A stretch of DNA of 64,000 nucleotides from JAFECT01 sp963838235 (lineage in GTDB: Bacteria; Pseudomonadota; Alphaproteobacteria; Caulobacterales; Caulobacteraceae): positions 310,001 to 374,000 of the forward strand of contig CAWIQJ010000001.1 of the NCBI GenBank assembly GCA_963838235.1, written 5' to 3'. Shown piece by piece: positions 33,760 through 45,023 of this stretch. The notes beneath the pieces were generated by a model. The model was given only the letters and a program-made list of their open reading frames with translations, had not been told where the DNA came from and searched no databases. The position numbers and the translations under genes are program-made. Every line of letters starts with the position of its first letter. Positions within the stretch are counted from its first letter, which is position 1.

Positions 33760-35856
33760 TCAGCCGCCGCCCATCTGACAGCTGGTCTTCAGGAAGTCGT
33801 CGACCGTCAGCAGGACGTCGCGCCAGTTCTGCGGCGTCCAATAGACGATCTGGTGGTCCATGTTCGGCAGCTCCACGAACTTGTAGGGCTTCCCCGCGGA
33901 GGCGAGCGCGTTGGTGAAGCGTTCGGATTCAGTGCGCGGCACGGTGTGGTCGGTATCGCCGTGATAGGCGAGTACCGGGATCTGCACGTCGGCGACGTGT
34001 TCGAGCGGGCTCACGCCCTCCACCGTCGGGCGCTGGTAGTTGCGGATGTAGCCGTTCGACTGGGTCAGCTCCTGGAACTTCGCCATCTCGGCTAGGCCCG
34101 CGCCGGCGATGGCGCAACGGTAGATGCCGTTGGGGCGCACCGCAGCGTCGAACGCCGCGTAACCGCCGTAGGAATAGCCATGGATGGCGACTCGCTTCGG
34201 ATCGGCGACGCCCTGGGCGATCAGCCACTTCACGCTGTCTTCGACATCGTCCTCCATCTTGCCGCCCCACTGGCGATCGCCGGCGCGCCACAGCCTCTGG
34301 CCCCAGCCGTCCGAGCCGCGGAACTGCGGCTGGATCACTGCATAGCCGCGCGCGGCGAAGTACTGGGTCCAGCCGGTGACGTCCCATTCGAGTTCGTCGC
34401 GCGCCCAGGGACCGCCGTGCGGCGTGACGATGGTCGGATAGGGGCCATTGCCGAAGATCGCCTTGTTGGGCGTCGTGAGGAACGCGGGGATCACCAGGCC
34501 GTCGCGCGCGGTGTATTCGACCAAGGCGGTATGGCCGAGCACGGCGGTGTCGATCTGCGGATCCGCCCGGCCGAGCAGGACGAGTTTGTTGTCCTTCAGC
34601 ATATAGTACTCAGGCGGCTGGCTCGGCCCCGACTTCTCCACCAGCACACGGCTCATGTCGTCCGAGTAACCGATGATCGAGACGTCGAAGTCGTGCATCG
34701 TCTGAATTTTGCCGCGCTTGCCGGTCGAGGGATCGGTCCAGTCGACGGTATCCATGGTTACGCCCAGCGCCGCGCGCAGCGATTTTTCGAGCGCCTCGAA
34801 CTGACCATCGGTCCAGTAGGTCCGCTCGGTGTCGGCGTTGTACCTGAACCCCAGGATATGACCGTAGTCGCTCGAGCGACGCGAGCGCACGACGCCGGTA
34901 GCATCGAAGAACGGGTGGCCGAACGCGACTTCCGGCGGCTTGTGGGTGGCGATGTCGTAAGACACGATCACTGCCTTGTCGCTACCGAGTTGCGAGATCG
35001 CGAGGATCGCGTTGGGATCGTCGTCATAGGCCTCGAAGGAGATCGCCTCGCGGTCCTTCGGGTACCACTTGAAGGCTTCTTCCCAGCCGCCGGTCTTCGG
35101 GTTCTTGAACTCGTCCTGGACGACGAAGGCCGTGCCATCGCCATTGCTGCGTTCGCGCCCGCGCGGCTGACCCTTGGAATCGAGGAAATAGTTGTAGGTG
35201 TCTGAGCCGCGCTGAACGACGTCCAGCTGACCGGACATCACGTCGGCCCGGTAAAAGGTGCCGTCAGAGGTGTCCTGCACGATGATGCGCTTGGGGTCGC
35301 CGGGCAGGGTGTTGACCAGTTGCACCGCCGCGCCGCTGTTGGCCAAGGTTTCGTCATCCGATTGCGCGGGCTTTTTGGGAATGACCTGCGCCGGCGGCGC
35401 GCCGTTCTTGGACGGCGACATGAGGATCGACTGGAAGATGAAGCGCTGGTTCTTGCTGCCGTCGCCATTGCCGAGACCCGGCACCAGTTCGCGGAAGGTC
35501 ACGTACAGGCGGTCGTTCTTCACGAAGGCGAGCCTGAAGTACTGAAAGCCCGCGATATTGCTCGGGTTGATGACGAAGGGCTTCTGATCCATCGCGTCGG
35601 TCGACCAGACCGAGATGAAGCCGGTGACGCCGTCGGGGGTGGTAATGGCGGCGATGTGCTTGCCGTCGGGCGAGATGGTCACGCTCTGAATCGCGGGCAG
35701 GCGACCGAAGTCGCTGGCGACCGGCTTGTGACTGGTGACGGTTACGCCGGACACAGTGGTCGCGTCCGGACTGGCGGGCCGGATCGCCGGTTGGGCTACA
35801 GCCGAGGCGGCGAGGAAGGCGGCGGCGGCCGTGCCCTGAAGAAGATGCCTGAACAT
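33760..35856 (-). CDS. S9 family prolyl oligopeptidase-type peptidase, second copy
   Basis: A 698-residue secreted serine peptidase. It has a signal peptide (MFRHLLQGTAAAAFLAASAVA), a long propeller-like region and a C-terminal hydrolase domain with Ser in IHGYSYGGYAAF, Asp in LAYHGDTDHTVP and His in ELPNMDHQIVYW. TIVTPHGGPWARDELEW is the oxyanion segment. Sequence is only distantly like the S9 protein at 23955 (YSYGGYAAF against ASYGGYVAL). The ATG at 35856 is preferred to an upstream in-frame start because it begins the signal peptide. It lies between carB and carA and is transcribed in the same direction as both. Confidence 0.9.
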   Translation of the reverse strand: MFRHLLQGTAAAAFLAASAVAQPAIRPASPDATTVSGVTVTSHKPVASDFGRLPAIQSVTISPDGKHIAAITTPDGVTGFISVWSTDAMDQKPFVINPSNIAGFQYFRLAFVKNDRLYVTFRELVPGLGNGDGSKNQRFIFQSILMSPSKNGAPPAQVIPKKPAQSDDETLANSGAAVQLVNTLPGDPKRIIVQDTSDGTFYRADVMSGQLDVVQRGSDTYNYFLDSKGQPRGRERSNGDGTAFVVQDEFKNPKTGGWEEAFKWYPKDREAISFEAYDDDPNAILAISQLGSDKAVIVSYDIATHKPPEVAFGHPFFDATGVVRSRRSSDYGHILGFRYNADTERTYWTDGQFEALEKSLRAALGVTMDTVDWTDPSTGKRGKIQTMHDFDVSIIGYSDDMSRVLVEKSGPSQPPEYYMLKDNKLVLLGRADPQIDTAVLGHTALVEYTARDGLVIPAFLTTPNKAIFGNGPYPTIVTPHGGPWARDELEWDVTGWTQYFAARGYAVIQPQFRGSDGWGQRLWRAGDRQWGGKMEDDVEDSVKWLIAQGVADPKRVAIHGYSYGGYAAFDAAVRPNGIYRCAIAGAGLAEMAKFQELTQSNGYIRNYQRPTVEGVSPLEHVADVQIPVLAYHGDTDHTVPRTESERFTNALASAGKPYKFVELPNMDHQIVYWTPQNWRDVLLTVDDFLKTSCQMGGG

Positions 35857-36018
35857 TTTGACCTGTATTCCCCCAAAAACGCCGTGTTCCTGAGGGCGAG
35901 CGACCCTCCCGGCGGACAAAACTGCCCATGATCTGGATAGCATCCGCCCGCATATTGCAAGCGGCCGCGCCGCCGCGGGGAACGGCGTCGGGGCCTCATT
36001 GCGTGAGGAATTGCACCC

Positions 36019-37188
36019 TCAGGCCGCGTGGGCGTCCATCAGCTCGGCGAAGCGCTGGAACAGGTAGAGGGAATCGGTGGGCCCCGGCGAGGCTTCCGGG
36101 TGGTGCTGGACCGAGAACACCGGGCGGCCGTCCAGGGCGAGGCCGCAGTTGGTGCCGTCGAACAGCGAGACGTGGGTCTCGCTCAGGCCCGCGGGCAGGC
36201 TGTCGCGGTCGACGCTGAAGCCGTGGTTCATCGACACGATCTCGACCTTGCCGGTGGTCAGGTCCTTCACCGGATGGTTCGCGCCATGGTGGCCCTGGCC
36301 CATCTTCATGGTCTTGGCGCCCAGAGCGAGGGCGAGCATCTGGTGACCGAGGCAGATGCCGAACACCGGCTTGCCGCTGTCCACCAGCTTGAGGATTTCG
36401 GGGCCGGCGTATTGCGCAGTCGCCGCCGGATCGCCCGGACCGTTCGACAGCAGGACGCCGTCGGGATTGCGCGCCAGCACCTCGTCCGCCGTCGTGGTCG
36501 CCGGCACGACGGTCGCGCGCGCGCCGATGGAGGTGAGCGCGCGCAAAATGTTGCGCTTCACGCCATAGTCGAGAACCACCACCTCGTATTTTGGTTGACC
36601 CGCCTTGGCGAAGCCTTCCGGCCAAGTCCACAGGCCCTCGTCATAGACGAAGGGCTGCAGGGTCGAGGCGTCCTTGGCCAGGTCGAGGCCGTCGATGCCG
36701 CGCCACGCCTTGGCCTGGGCGACCAGGGCTTCGAGGTCGAAGCGGCCGTCGGGATCGTGCGCGATGACGCCGTGTGGCATGCCCCGTTCGCGGATGCTTT
36801 TGGTCAGGGCGCGGGTGTCCACGCCGGCCAGGCCGACCACGCTGCGGCGCTTCATCCAGGCGTCGAGGTCGGATGTGGCGCGCCAGTTCGCGGCGGGCGT
36901 CGGAACGTCGCGGAAGATCGCGCCGCGGGCGGAGGTCTCGGGCCCCTGGCCGATCTGCTCCACGTCCTCGAAGTTCACTCCCACATTGCCGATGTGCGGG
37001 AAGGTGAAGGCGATGATCTGGCCCATGTAGGACGGGTCGGTCAGGATCTCCTGATAGCCGGTCATGGCGGTGTTGAAACAGACCTCGCCCAGGGTCTCGC
37101 CGGCGGCGCCGACTCCGATCCCCTGCAGCACGGTCCCGTCGGCCAGGGCCAGAACGCCGGTCGCGCCGCTGAGGAGGGAAGGGGTCAT
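36019..37188 (-). CDS. carA: Carbamoyl-phosphate synthase small subunit
   Basis: CarA is the glutaminase that supplies ammonia to CarB. The 389-residue chain shows the N-terminal small-subunit domain (GVGAAGETLGEVCFNTAMTG, YQEILTDPSYMGQIIAFT, HIGNVGVN) and a class I glutamine amidotransferase domain with the nucleophile Cys in VFGICLGHQMLALALG and the His/Glu pair in FSVQHHPEASPGP. Length is normal. It is upstream of carB by 4.4 kb in the same direction, with an S9 gene and an opposite-strand operon between them, so co-transcription is doubtful. Confidence 0.97.
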   Translation of the reverse strand: MTPSLLSGATGVLALADGTVLQGIGVGAAGETLGEVCFNTAMTGYQEILTDPSYMGQIIAFTFPHIGNVGVNFEDVEQIGQGPETSARGAIFRDVPTPAANWRATSDLDAWMKRRSVVGLAGVDTRALTKSIRERGMPHGVIAHDPDGRFDLEALVAQAKAWRGIDGLDLAKDASTLQPFVYDEGLWTWPEGFAKAGQPKYEVVVLDYGVKRNILRALTSIGARATVVPATTTADEVLARNPDGVLLSNGPGDPAATAQYAGPEILKLVDSGKPVFGICLGHQMLALALGAKTMKMGQGHHGANHPVKDLTTGKVEIVSMNHGFSVDRDSLPAGLSETHVSLFDGTNCGLALDGRPVFSVQHHPEASPGPTDSLYLFQRFAELMDAHAA

Positions 37189-37296
37189 GGGCGCTCCGGG
37201 CAAACGGCGGCGTAGGTACTGGTTCGAAGCCTGTCGCGCAATGGGGCGAGTGCGTCGGCGGTTCCGCTGCGGGCCGGATTCGACTAATCTGGGGCC

Positions 37297-37545
37297 ATGC
37301 TCGAGCTGCGTCCCAACTGCGAATGTTGCGACCGCGACCTCCCGCCGCGCGAGGCGGCGATGATCTGCACCTTCGAGTGCACATTCTGCCCCCCGTGCGC
37401 CGAGGAAACGTTCGGCTGGATCTGCCCCAACTGCGGCGGCGACCTTCAGCCCCGGCCGATCCGGCCCGCCCACCTGCTGGCCCGCTACCCGGCGTCGGAG
37501 CAGCGGGTGCTGAACTTTCACACCGGCTGCAAGGCCAAGGCCTAG
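37297..37545 (+). CDS. DUF1272 domain protein
   Basis: An 82-residue cysteine-rich protein: LELRPNCECCDRDLPP, MICTFECTFCPPCAEETFG and ICPNCGGDLQPRPIRPA. The nine cysteines in CxCC, C...CTFCxxC and CPNCG pairs indicate one or two zinc-ribbon-like sites. The match to DUF1272 is essentially full length. Its role is unknown. It is divergent from carA, and its TAG stop is supplied by the outer end of a 120-bp palindromic element. Confidence 0.9.
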   Translation: MLELRPNCECCDRDLPPREAAMICTFECTFCPPCAEETFGWICPNCGGDLQPRPIRPAHLLARYPASEQRVLNFHTGCKAKA

Positions 37546-37660
37546 AGCGCGTTGCGCAAAAGTGGAACCCGGTTTTGCGGTCACAACGCGCTCAAACTTA
37601 TGATTTTAGAGCACGATTCAACGATCAGATGAGTCCACCTTGATCGCATCGTGCTCTAGG
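37541..37660. repeat. 120-bp two-hairpin mosaic element with inverted ends
   Basis: The element starts CCTAGAGC and ends GCTCTAGG, perfect 8-bp terminal inverted repeats. Inside are two hairpins: GAGCGCGTTG / CAACGCGCTC enclosing AAAAGTGGAACCCGGTTTT, and AGAGCACGAT / ATCGTGCTCT. The GTGGAACCCGGTTTT core is shared with a palindromic element widespread in alphaproteobacteria. Both convergent genes end with the TAG inside the terminal repeat, so each stop codon is supplied by the element. Confidence 0.85.
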
Positions 37661-38504
37661 CTTTCGCGGTCACGATCCAGGAGGCCGAGGGGGTGAACAC
37701 GCCCGCGGCCGTCACGAAGGGCTCGAGCGCGGTCCGTACCGCTGCTTCCGCCGCGGCCAGCAGGGGTTTGGCCGCGCCGGCTTCACGGATCGCCGCGCCC
37801 AGGGGTCCGATCCGGGTCATCAGGGCCGCCATCTCGCCTTGCGGCAGGCCGCCGATGGCGGCGTCGCAGGGATCGAGCCCGACCTTGCTCCAGCCCGCGC
37901 GACCGAGAATATCGCGAACCCGCGCGGCGTCCGCAAAGGCGAACGGCCCGGGCGCGCCGGGCGGCGCGGGCGCCGGCGGCGGAACCAGATGCGCCGCGGC
38001 CTCGACCGGCAGGGTCAGCCACGGATTGTCCTCGACGCTCCGCCAGCAGGCGAAGGCGAGGCGGCCGCCGGGCTTGGTCGCACGGTACAGATTGGCGAAG
38101 GCCGCGACCGGATCGTCGAAGAACATGACGCCGAATCGCGACGCGACGACATCGATCGCGTCCGGCTCGAAGGCGTGGGTCTGAACGTCGGCGCAGATCC
38201 AGTCGAGCGGCGCCGCGTCCGGATCCGTCGGCCGGTCGCGCGCGACCGCCAGCAAGAGCGCCGAGATGTCGGCGCCGATCGCGCGTCCCGTACGGCCCGC
38301 CTGATCGGCCAGGGCGACGGTCAGCGCGCCGGAGCCGCAACCCACGTCGAGCACATGGTCGCCCGGCGCAACGCGCGCCGCTTCGATCACGCGCGCGCCG
38401 ATGGGCGCGAGCTGGATGTCGAGTTGTTTCTGGAACCGCGTCCAGGTCTTGCCGATGGCGTTGTTCCAGCCCTCGATCATGGCGCGGTTGGGGGTTTCGC
38501 TCAT
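37656..38504 (-). CDS. Class I SAM-dependent methyltransferase
   Basis: A 282-residue methyltransferase with motif I VLDVGCGSGALTVALADQAG, an acidic post-I strand IGADIS, motif with DWICADVQTHAF, VVASRFGVMFFDDP and KPGGRLAFACW. The overall pattern is UbiE/COQ5-like, often on small molecules. It starts at ATG 38504. Its stop lies in the end of the 120-bp element. The upstream gene on the same strand is a hypothetical protein 36 bp away. Confidence 0.85.
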   Translation of the reverse strand: MSETPNRAMIEGWNNAIGKTWTRFQKQLDIQLAPIGARVIEAARVAPGDHVLDVGCGSGALTVALADQAGRTGRAIGADISALLLAVARDRPTDPDAAPLDWICADVQTHAFEPDAIDVVASRFGVMFFDDPVAAFANLYRATKPGGRLAFACWRSVEDNPWLTLPVEAAAHLVPPPAPAPPGAPGPFAFADAARVRDILGRAGWSKVGLDPCDAAIGGLPQGEMAALMTRIGPLGAAIREAGAAKPLLAAAEAAVRTALEPFVTAAGVFTPSASWIVTAKA

Positions 38505-38540
38505 GCCGCGAGCGAAGCAGACCTTGGCCGTCCGAGCAAA

Positions 38541-39405
38541 TCAGATCAGCCGCCCGGCGTTCCTTTCGAAGATGGCGTGGGTGGCGCCGGCCTTGACCAG
38601 GGCTTCCGCCTGTTCGGGCGGCGCGCCGTCGATGACCACGGTGGGCGCGACCTGGGCGGCCAGGCGCACCAGGGCCGCGAACCGCTGCCAGCCGGCCTGG
38701 GACTTCAAGGTCTTGGCGTCGACCGGCAGGATGAGGCCGCGGAAACCGCAGTCGCTGACCGAGTTGATCGCCTCGCTGTCGGCGGCGATCCGCGCGCAGA
38801 CCGAACGGCGGCGATCGGCGATGTCTGAGACCACGCGGCGAAGCGCTGCGCGGCGAACGCCGGCGGGAATGTCGGTGAGTTCCGCGACGATGTGGGTCTT
38901 TGCATCGTACGCGGCCTTCAATCCGCTCGACAGCGCCGAGAACGGCGCGCGCGAAATCGCCATGCGCCACGACAGCGGCGAGACGCCCATCTCCGCGTGG
39001 CAGTCCTGCAGCAGCACGATGCCGCGGCGGAAGGCCATCGAATTCGAGTCGCAACGCATCCTCACTGTTGCTGAGGTGATCGCGCAGCTGCGTCTCGCCG
39101 CGACCGGGCGCGACAGGCTTGGTGTGGACGCGCACATAGCCCGCGATCGGTTGCAGGCGGTGCAGCTCGAACACCGGTTCGGCGGTGAGGCTCACGCTGA
39201 AGCGGCGGCCCTCGCGGCTGATGAAGTCGAAGGCGGTGTGCGGTGTCGTGGCCGGAAGCGGAGCGAGGGCTGCGGCTTCGGGTTCGCGCGGCGACCACGA
39301 GCGGCCCTCGTCGAGGGCGTGGTGGTAGGCGGCCTCGGCCGTGCGTCGCCGTTCGACGGCCTTGCCGCCCCGGGGTTCAGATGCGGTCGAATGCGCGCGG
39401 TCCAT
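38541..39405 (-). CDS. Hypothetical protein, TIM-barrel/EAL-like C-terminal part (one frameshift)
   Basis: About 287 residues after joining two frames at about 39035 (ALRLEFD then SMAFRRGIVLLQD). The N-terminal third is charged (MDRAHSTASEPRGGKAVERR) and a central segment reads FSVSLTAEPVFELHRLQPIAGYVR. The C-terminal part has alternating strands and helices (THIVAELTDIP, GFRGLILPVD, PTVVIDGAPP, ATHAIFERN) reminiscent of a degenerate EAL barrel, but the EAL catalytic signatures are missing. I do not recognise a named family. It lies between dnaG (divergent) and the methyltransferase. Confidence 0.5.
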
Positions 39406-39576
39406 GGCTCGAAACCCCTTCCGGTTTCCGCCCCGTTTGCCCAGGTCCCGCAGCTGTAACGGCTGACACCGTCTCGGGTTCTTGAAATTCGACCCTAACG
39501 CGCGGTTAGCCACGTTTGCCCACAGGCGCGAGCGGGCCGCATGTGCGGTCCAGGCCATCATCGCTATAAGCGCCGG

Positions 39577-41446
39577 GTGAGGTTCGACGAACGATTCCTG
39601 GAAGAGATCAAATCTCGCGTCCGCCTCTCGGACGTGATCGGCAAGACCGTGAAACTGAAGCGCCAGGGGCGCGAGTACGCGGGACTGTCGCCCTTCACCA
39701 AGGAAAAGACGCCGTCCTTCTTCGTCAACGACGACAAGGGATTCTGGCACGACTTCTCCTCGGGCAAGCACGGCGACCTGATCGGGTTTCTGCAGGAGAC
39801 CCAGCGCCTCAGCTTCCCCGAGGCGGTGGAGCGGCTGGCGGCCGAAGCCGGCGTGCCGCTGCCCGCCGCGGACCCGCAGGCGGCCGAGGCGGAAAAGAAG
39901 CGCCAGGGCCTGCAGGACTGGCTGGAGACCGCCGCCAAATGGTTCGAGGCCAGCCTGCGCCGCCCCGCCGGGCGCGAGGCGCGGGCCTATCTGGAAAAAC
40001 GCGGCCTGCCGCAGGACCAGTGGGAGCGCTTCCGCCTGGGCTTTGCGCCCGCCGGCCGCCACGACCTGAAGGACGCCCTGATTCAACGTAACGCCCTGCC
40101 GGCCGAGCTGGTCGAGGCGGGCCTGCTGATCGCGCCGGAAGGCGGCGGCCAGCCCTACGACCGGTTCCGCGACCGGATCATCTTCCCCATCGCCGACGCG
40201 CGCGGCCGGGTGGTCTCGTTCGGCGGCCGGGCGATGAACCCCGACGACCGGGCCAAGTACCTGAACGGGCCGGAAAGCTCGCTCTTCCACAAGGGCCGCA
40301 CCGTCTACGGCCTGCAGGAGGCGCGCCGCCTGCTGGCTCTGGGCGACGCCGACACGCCCCTGGTGGTGGTCGAGGGCTACATGGACGTCATCGCCTGCCA
40401 GCGGGCGGGGGTGGCCTCCGTGGCCCCGCTCGGCACCGCCCTGACCGAGGAGCAGATGGACCTGCTCTGGCGCATGCATCCGGAGCCGACGCTGTGTTTC
40501 GACGGCGACAAGGCGGGCCTGCGGGCCGCCCACCGCGCCATCGACCGGGCGCTGCCGAAACTGCGGCCCGGCCATTCCTTCCGCTTCGCCCTGCTGGCCG
40601 GCGGCCAAGACCCGGACGACGTGCTGCGCGAAAAGGGCGCGCTGGCGCTCCGTGACCAGCTGCACCAGACCCGACCGTTCGTGGAGGTGCTGTTCCTGCG
40701 CGAGCGGGACGCCGAGACCCTCGACACGCCCGAGCGCCGCGCCGGCCTGAAGGGTCGCCTGCGCAACGCCGCCTCCGCCATCGCCGACCGCGACCTTGCC
40801 GACCAGTATCGCGGCGAGCTGTTGCGGCGTTTCGACACCCTGGTCGGCAAACTTGTCCCCCAGTCGGGCCCGATGGGCAGCGGTCGCGCACCCTGGCGCA
40901 AGGGCGGCTTGGTGCTGCCCCAGGCGCCCACCGCCGAGGGCCGGGCGGCGGCGCAAACCCTGGCCCGGTCGCTCAATCCCCTCGCGGCGGCCGTGGCGCT
41001 GGGCGCGGTCGAGGACCCCCACCGGCTGGACGACCATCTGGAGGCCTTGCAGGCGCACGGATTCGGCGATCCGGCGCTCGATGGAATGGCCAAGGAAATC
41101 ATTCGTCTGCGTCTGACCGCCGACGCCCTTGACTTCGGAGGGGCTGCGCCGCCACCTAGCCCACTCAGGACTAGGTGCGTTGTTACGCGAGGTCGAACAG
41201 GCGGCTCTTAAATCGGGTGCGCCATTCCTTGCCCAGGAAAAGACCCTCGAAGACGCACGGGCCCTGTGGTTGCACGCTTTCGACGCCCTGGCGCGGGTCG
41301 CTGCGCTGGAGGGCGCCTTGGCGTCCGCTAAGACTGACGAACTCCTCGGGTCGGATCCTGAGGCTTTCCGGCGTCTTAAGGGCGAAAGGGATGCGTTGAG
41401 GCGGGCGATCAGATCAGGAACGATTTGGACCGAGGACGCGCCCTAA
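39577..41446 (+). CDS. dnaG: DNA primase (one frameshift)
   Basis: DnaG makes RNA primers at the fork. The N-terminal zinc-binding domain is recognisable as YAGLSPFTKEKTPSFFVND and FWHDFSSGKHGDLIGFL, but all four zinc ligands of the usual CHC2 motif are replaced (Ser, Thr, Asp, Ser). The TOPRIM core is intact: VVVEGYMDVIACQRAG, CFDGDKAGLRAA. One extra T near 41134 shifts the frame; the corrected chain continues SEGLRRHLAHSGLGALLREVE to a stop at 41446, giving about 622 residues with the DnaB-binding C-terminus. GTG at 39577 is the start, just before RFDERFLEEIK. It is followed by rpoD in the classic arrangement. Confidence 0.93.
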
Positions 41447-41527
41447 ACCGGCGTGGCGCACATATTGCAGCGGGCAGTTAAGGTTAAGGGTCCGGTTCGG
41501 GCCGAGAAGAACCGGGCGGAGAAGAAG

Positions 41528-43504
<1,977 letters not shown>

Positions 43505-43630
43505 CGGGCCTAGCCGGCATTCCAACATCCAAAACAACGCGAACCTTCCCCCGCTCGGGGAGGCGCCGTGACGCGCGATTGTACCGGCTGAGAATTCGTG
43601 CCACAGTTGTGCGCCTGAAGGGAGCACAAC

Positions 43631-43951
43631 ATGAGCGAAGTCGCCGAAACAAAGGCGTCTGTTCGCAAGCGCATGAACCCGGTCGCTTCGGTGCTGTTCG
43701 CTATGGCGGCCGTATTCCTGGTCCTTGAACTTTCATCCAGTTTGCTGATCGCGCCGCTGCTGAAGCACGCCTATGCGGACCCTTACGGGCCGCCGACGAC
43801 CGCGTTGGCTGTTTGGGACGAAATCTTTAGGAGTTTGCGCACCGCGATCTACAGCGTGAGTGTCTTGACCGCGTTCGGCGCGCTAATCGAGTTGGTGGAT
43901 CGTGTTCTTTGGCGCCTGACGCCCGAAGACGAACGGATCGTCAAGCGATGA
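43631..43951 (+). CDS. Small membrane protein, tandem A
   Basis: A 106-residue protein with two hydrophobic segments (about 20-45, VLFAMAAVFLVLELSSSLL, and 68-90, IYSVSVLTAFGALIELVDRV) joined by a periplasmic-type loop and ending in a charged tail. GGGAG stands 7 nt upstream of the ATG. Its stop overlaps the next gene's ATG as ATGA. No family is recognised; context (after rpoD) is uninformative. The nucleotide composition here is less GC-rich than in the neighbours. Confidence 0.55.
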   Translation: MSEVAETKASVRKRMNPVASVLFAMAAVFLVLELSSSLLIAPLLKHAYADPYGPPTTALAVWDEIFRSLRTAIYSVSVLTAFGALIELVDRVLWRLTPEDERIVKR

Positions 43952-44289
43952 GGCGCGCGCGTTTGTCACTCGCCAACACCAGCTTAGTGCTTGGGCTGTT
44001 GAGCGTCGCGTCGATTGCAGAGAACCTATTCCGTGTTATCGATAGGATGCGCGCTAACGCCGTGAGCCTGGGTGTGTGGCCATCGTACGCACAACTAGTG
44101 ACCCTGGGCGACATTGAAACCTTGATGCTTCACGTGGGTTGGCTGGTCGCCATACCAACCCTGACCGAACTGGCGATCAGGATCATGCGGCAGTTGGATG
44201 GCAAGCACGCCGTAGATAGCCAAGGCCTCCCGGAACCGCTCATAGCGCTAGTCGCTTGGCTTCGCGCGCCGGTGTTCGAGGTCGACTGA
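43948..44289 (+). CDS. Small membrane protein, tandem B
   Basis: A 113-residue protein with two hydrophobic segments (LSLANTSLVLGLLSVASIAEN and LMLHVGWLVAIPTLTELAIRI) separated by an amphipathic loop; same size and topology as the preceding gene, with which it overlaps by four bases. The two may form a heteromeric membrane unit. No recognised domain. It converges on pgsA with a 3-bp gap. Confidence 0.55.
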   Translation: MRRARLSLANTSLVLGLLSVASIAENLFRVIDRMRANAVSLGVWPSYAQLVTLGDIETLMLHVGWLVAIPTLTELAIRIMRQLDGKHAVDSQGLPEPLIALVAWLRAPVFEVD

Positions 44290-44292
44290 CTA

Positions 44293-44916
44293 TTACGCCT
44301 CGTGCGAAATCGCCTTCCTTGCCGCCAGGACGTATTCGCCGCCGGTCCACAGGGTGAGGACGGCGGCGACCCAGACCAGGACGTGGGCGATCGTGCCGAC
44401 GGTGTCCATGGTGCTGGGCAGGCCGAAGGGCAGGCACTGGGCGATCAGTTCCACGGCGAAGGCTAAGAGCTGCACCGTGGTCTTCCACTTGGCCAGCATC
44501 GTCACCTTTAACGTCACGCCGCGCGCGGCGGAGGCTTCGCGCAGGGCGGCGACGGTGAATTCGCGGAACAGGATCAGCGCCGAGGGAATCGCCAGCCACT
44601 TGTTGTCGACGTTGAGCGACAGCAGGCCCAGGATCACGCCGCAGACCAGAATCTTGTCGGCGATCGGATCGAGGGTCGCGCCCCAGGCGGTCTCGGCGTG
44701 CAGCTTGCGCGCCAGGAAGCCGTCGAAGAAGTCTGTCACCGCGCCGACCAGGAACACGATCACCGCGATCTTCTCGAACAGGAACTGCTGGTCGGGATCG
44801 ACCTCCTCCACCGGCAGGAAGCCGCCGGCCGCCCCGGCCAGGAGCACGAATACGGCCACGCCGGCCAGGATCCGGATCCAGGTCAGGACATTGGGCAGCG
44901 GATTGACGGCGGTCAT
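44293..44916 (-). CDS. pgsA: CDP-diacylglycerol-glycerol-3-phosphate 3-phosphatidyltransferase
   Basis: PgsA makes phosphatidylglycerophosphate, the precursor of phosphatidylglycerol and cardiolipin, at the inner membrane. The 207-residue protein has the N-terminal NPLPNVLTWIRILAGVAVFV and the CDP-alcohol phosphotransferase motif D-x2-DG-x2-AR-x8-G-x3-D-x3-D in TDFFDGFLARKLHAETAWG and TLDPIADK, with the two metal-binding aspartate pairs. Five to six hydrophobic segments follow. The ATG at 44916 is preferred to one seven codons upstream because it begins the conserved N-terminus. A conserved palindrome is located 67 bp upstream. Confidence 0.92.
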   Translation of the reverse strand: MTAVNPLPNVLTWIRILAGVAVFVLLAGAAGGFLPVEEVDPDQQFLFEKIAVIVFLVGAVTDFFDGFLARKLHAETAWGATLDPIADKILVCGVILGLLSLNVDNKWLAIPSALILFREFTVAALREASAARGVTLKVTMLAKWKTTVQLLAFAVELIAQCLPFGLPSTMDTVGTIAHVLVWVAAVLTLWTGGEYVLAARKAISHEA

Positions 44917-44982
44917 GGGCGAATCTCCGGGTCGCAACGAGGTTTAGCCCACGGGGAGCGCGCCACGAAGCTTGGCGTTCCC

Positions 44983-45006
44983 AGGCCATCTTTCGTCAGA
45001 AAGAGG
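44983..45006 (-). promoter_or_regulatory. Conserved dyad upstream of pgsA
   Basis: The minus strand contains the dyad TCTTTC-TGAC-GAAAGA (44989-45004) within a 24-bp stretch that recurs identically at 48189-48212 upstream of another gene. Each copy is 60-70 bp before a start codon in the downstream direction. It may be a promoter or repressor site. Confidence 0.5.
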
Positions 45007-45023
45007 CCCAAGAGAAATCCCGG

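Noticed and set aside
36028..37215. A 395-residue open frame on the plus strand across carA
   Set aside because: It lies antisense to carA, whose motifs are complete. In GC-rich DNA long antisense frames are common, and this one has only repetitive Ala/Gly/His composition.
37783..41058. A 1091-residue open frame on the minus strand from dnaG into the methyltransferase region
   Set aside because: It is antisense to dnaG and out of frame with the methyltransferase; only a short part matches the upstream half of the hypothetical gene at 38541. No domain is recognisable in the rest.
43545..43570. Short C-rich/G-rich palindrome after rpoD as an eighth composite repeat
   Set aside because: It has one imperfect hairpin (CTTCCCC/GGGGAGG) without the second half or inner hairpin and no T-run, so it supports neither repeat membership nor a terminator call.
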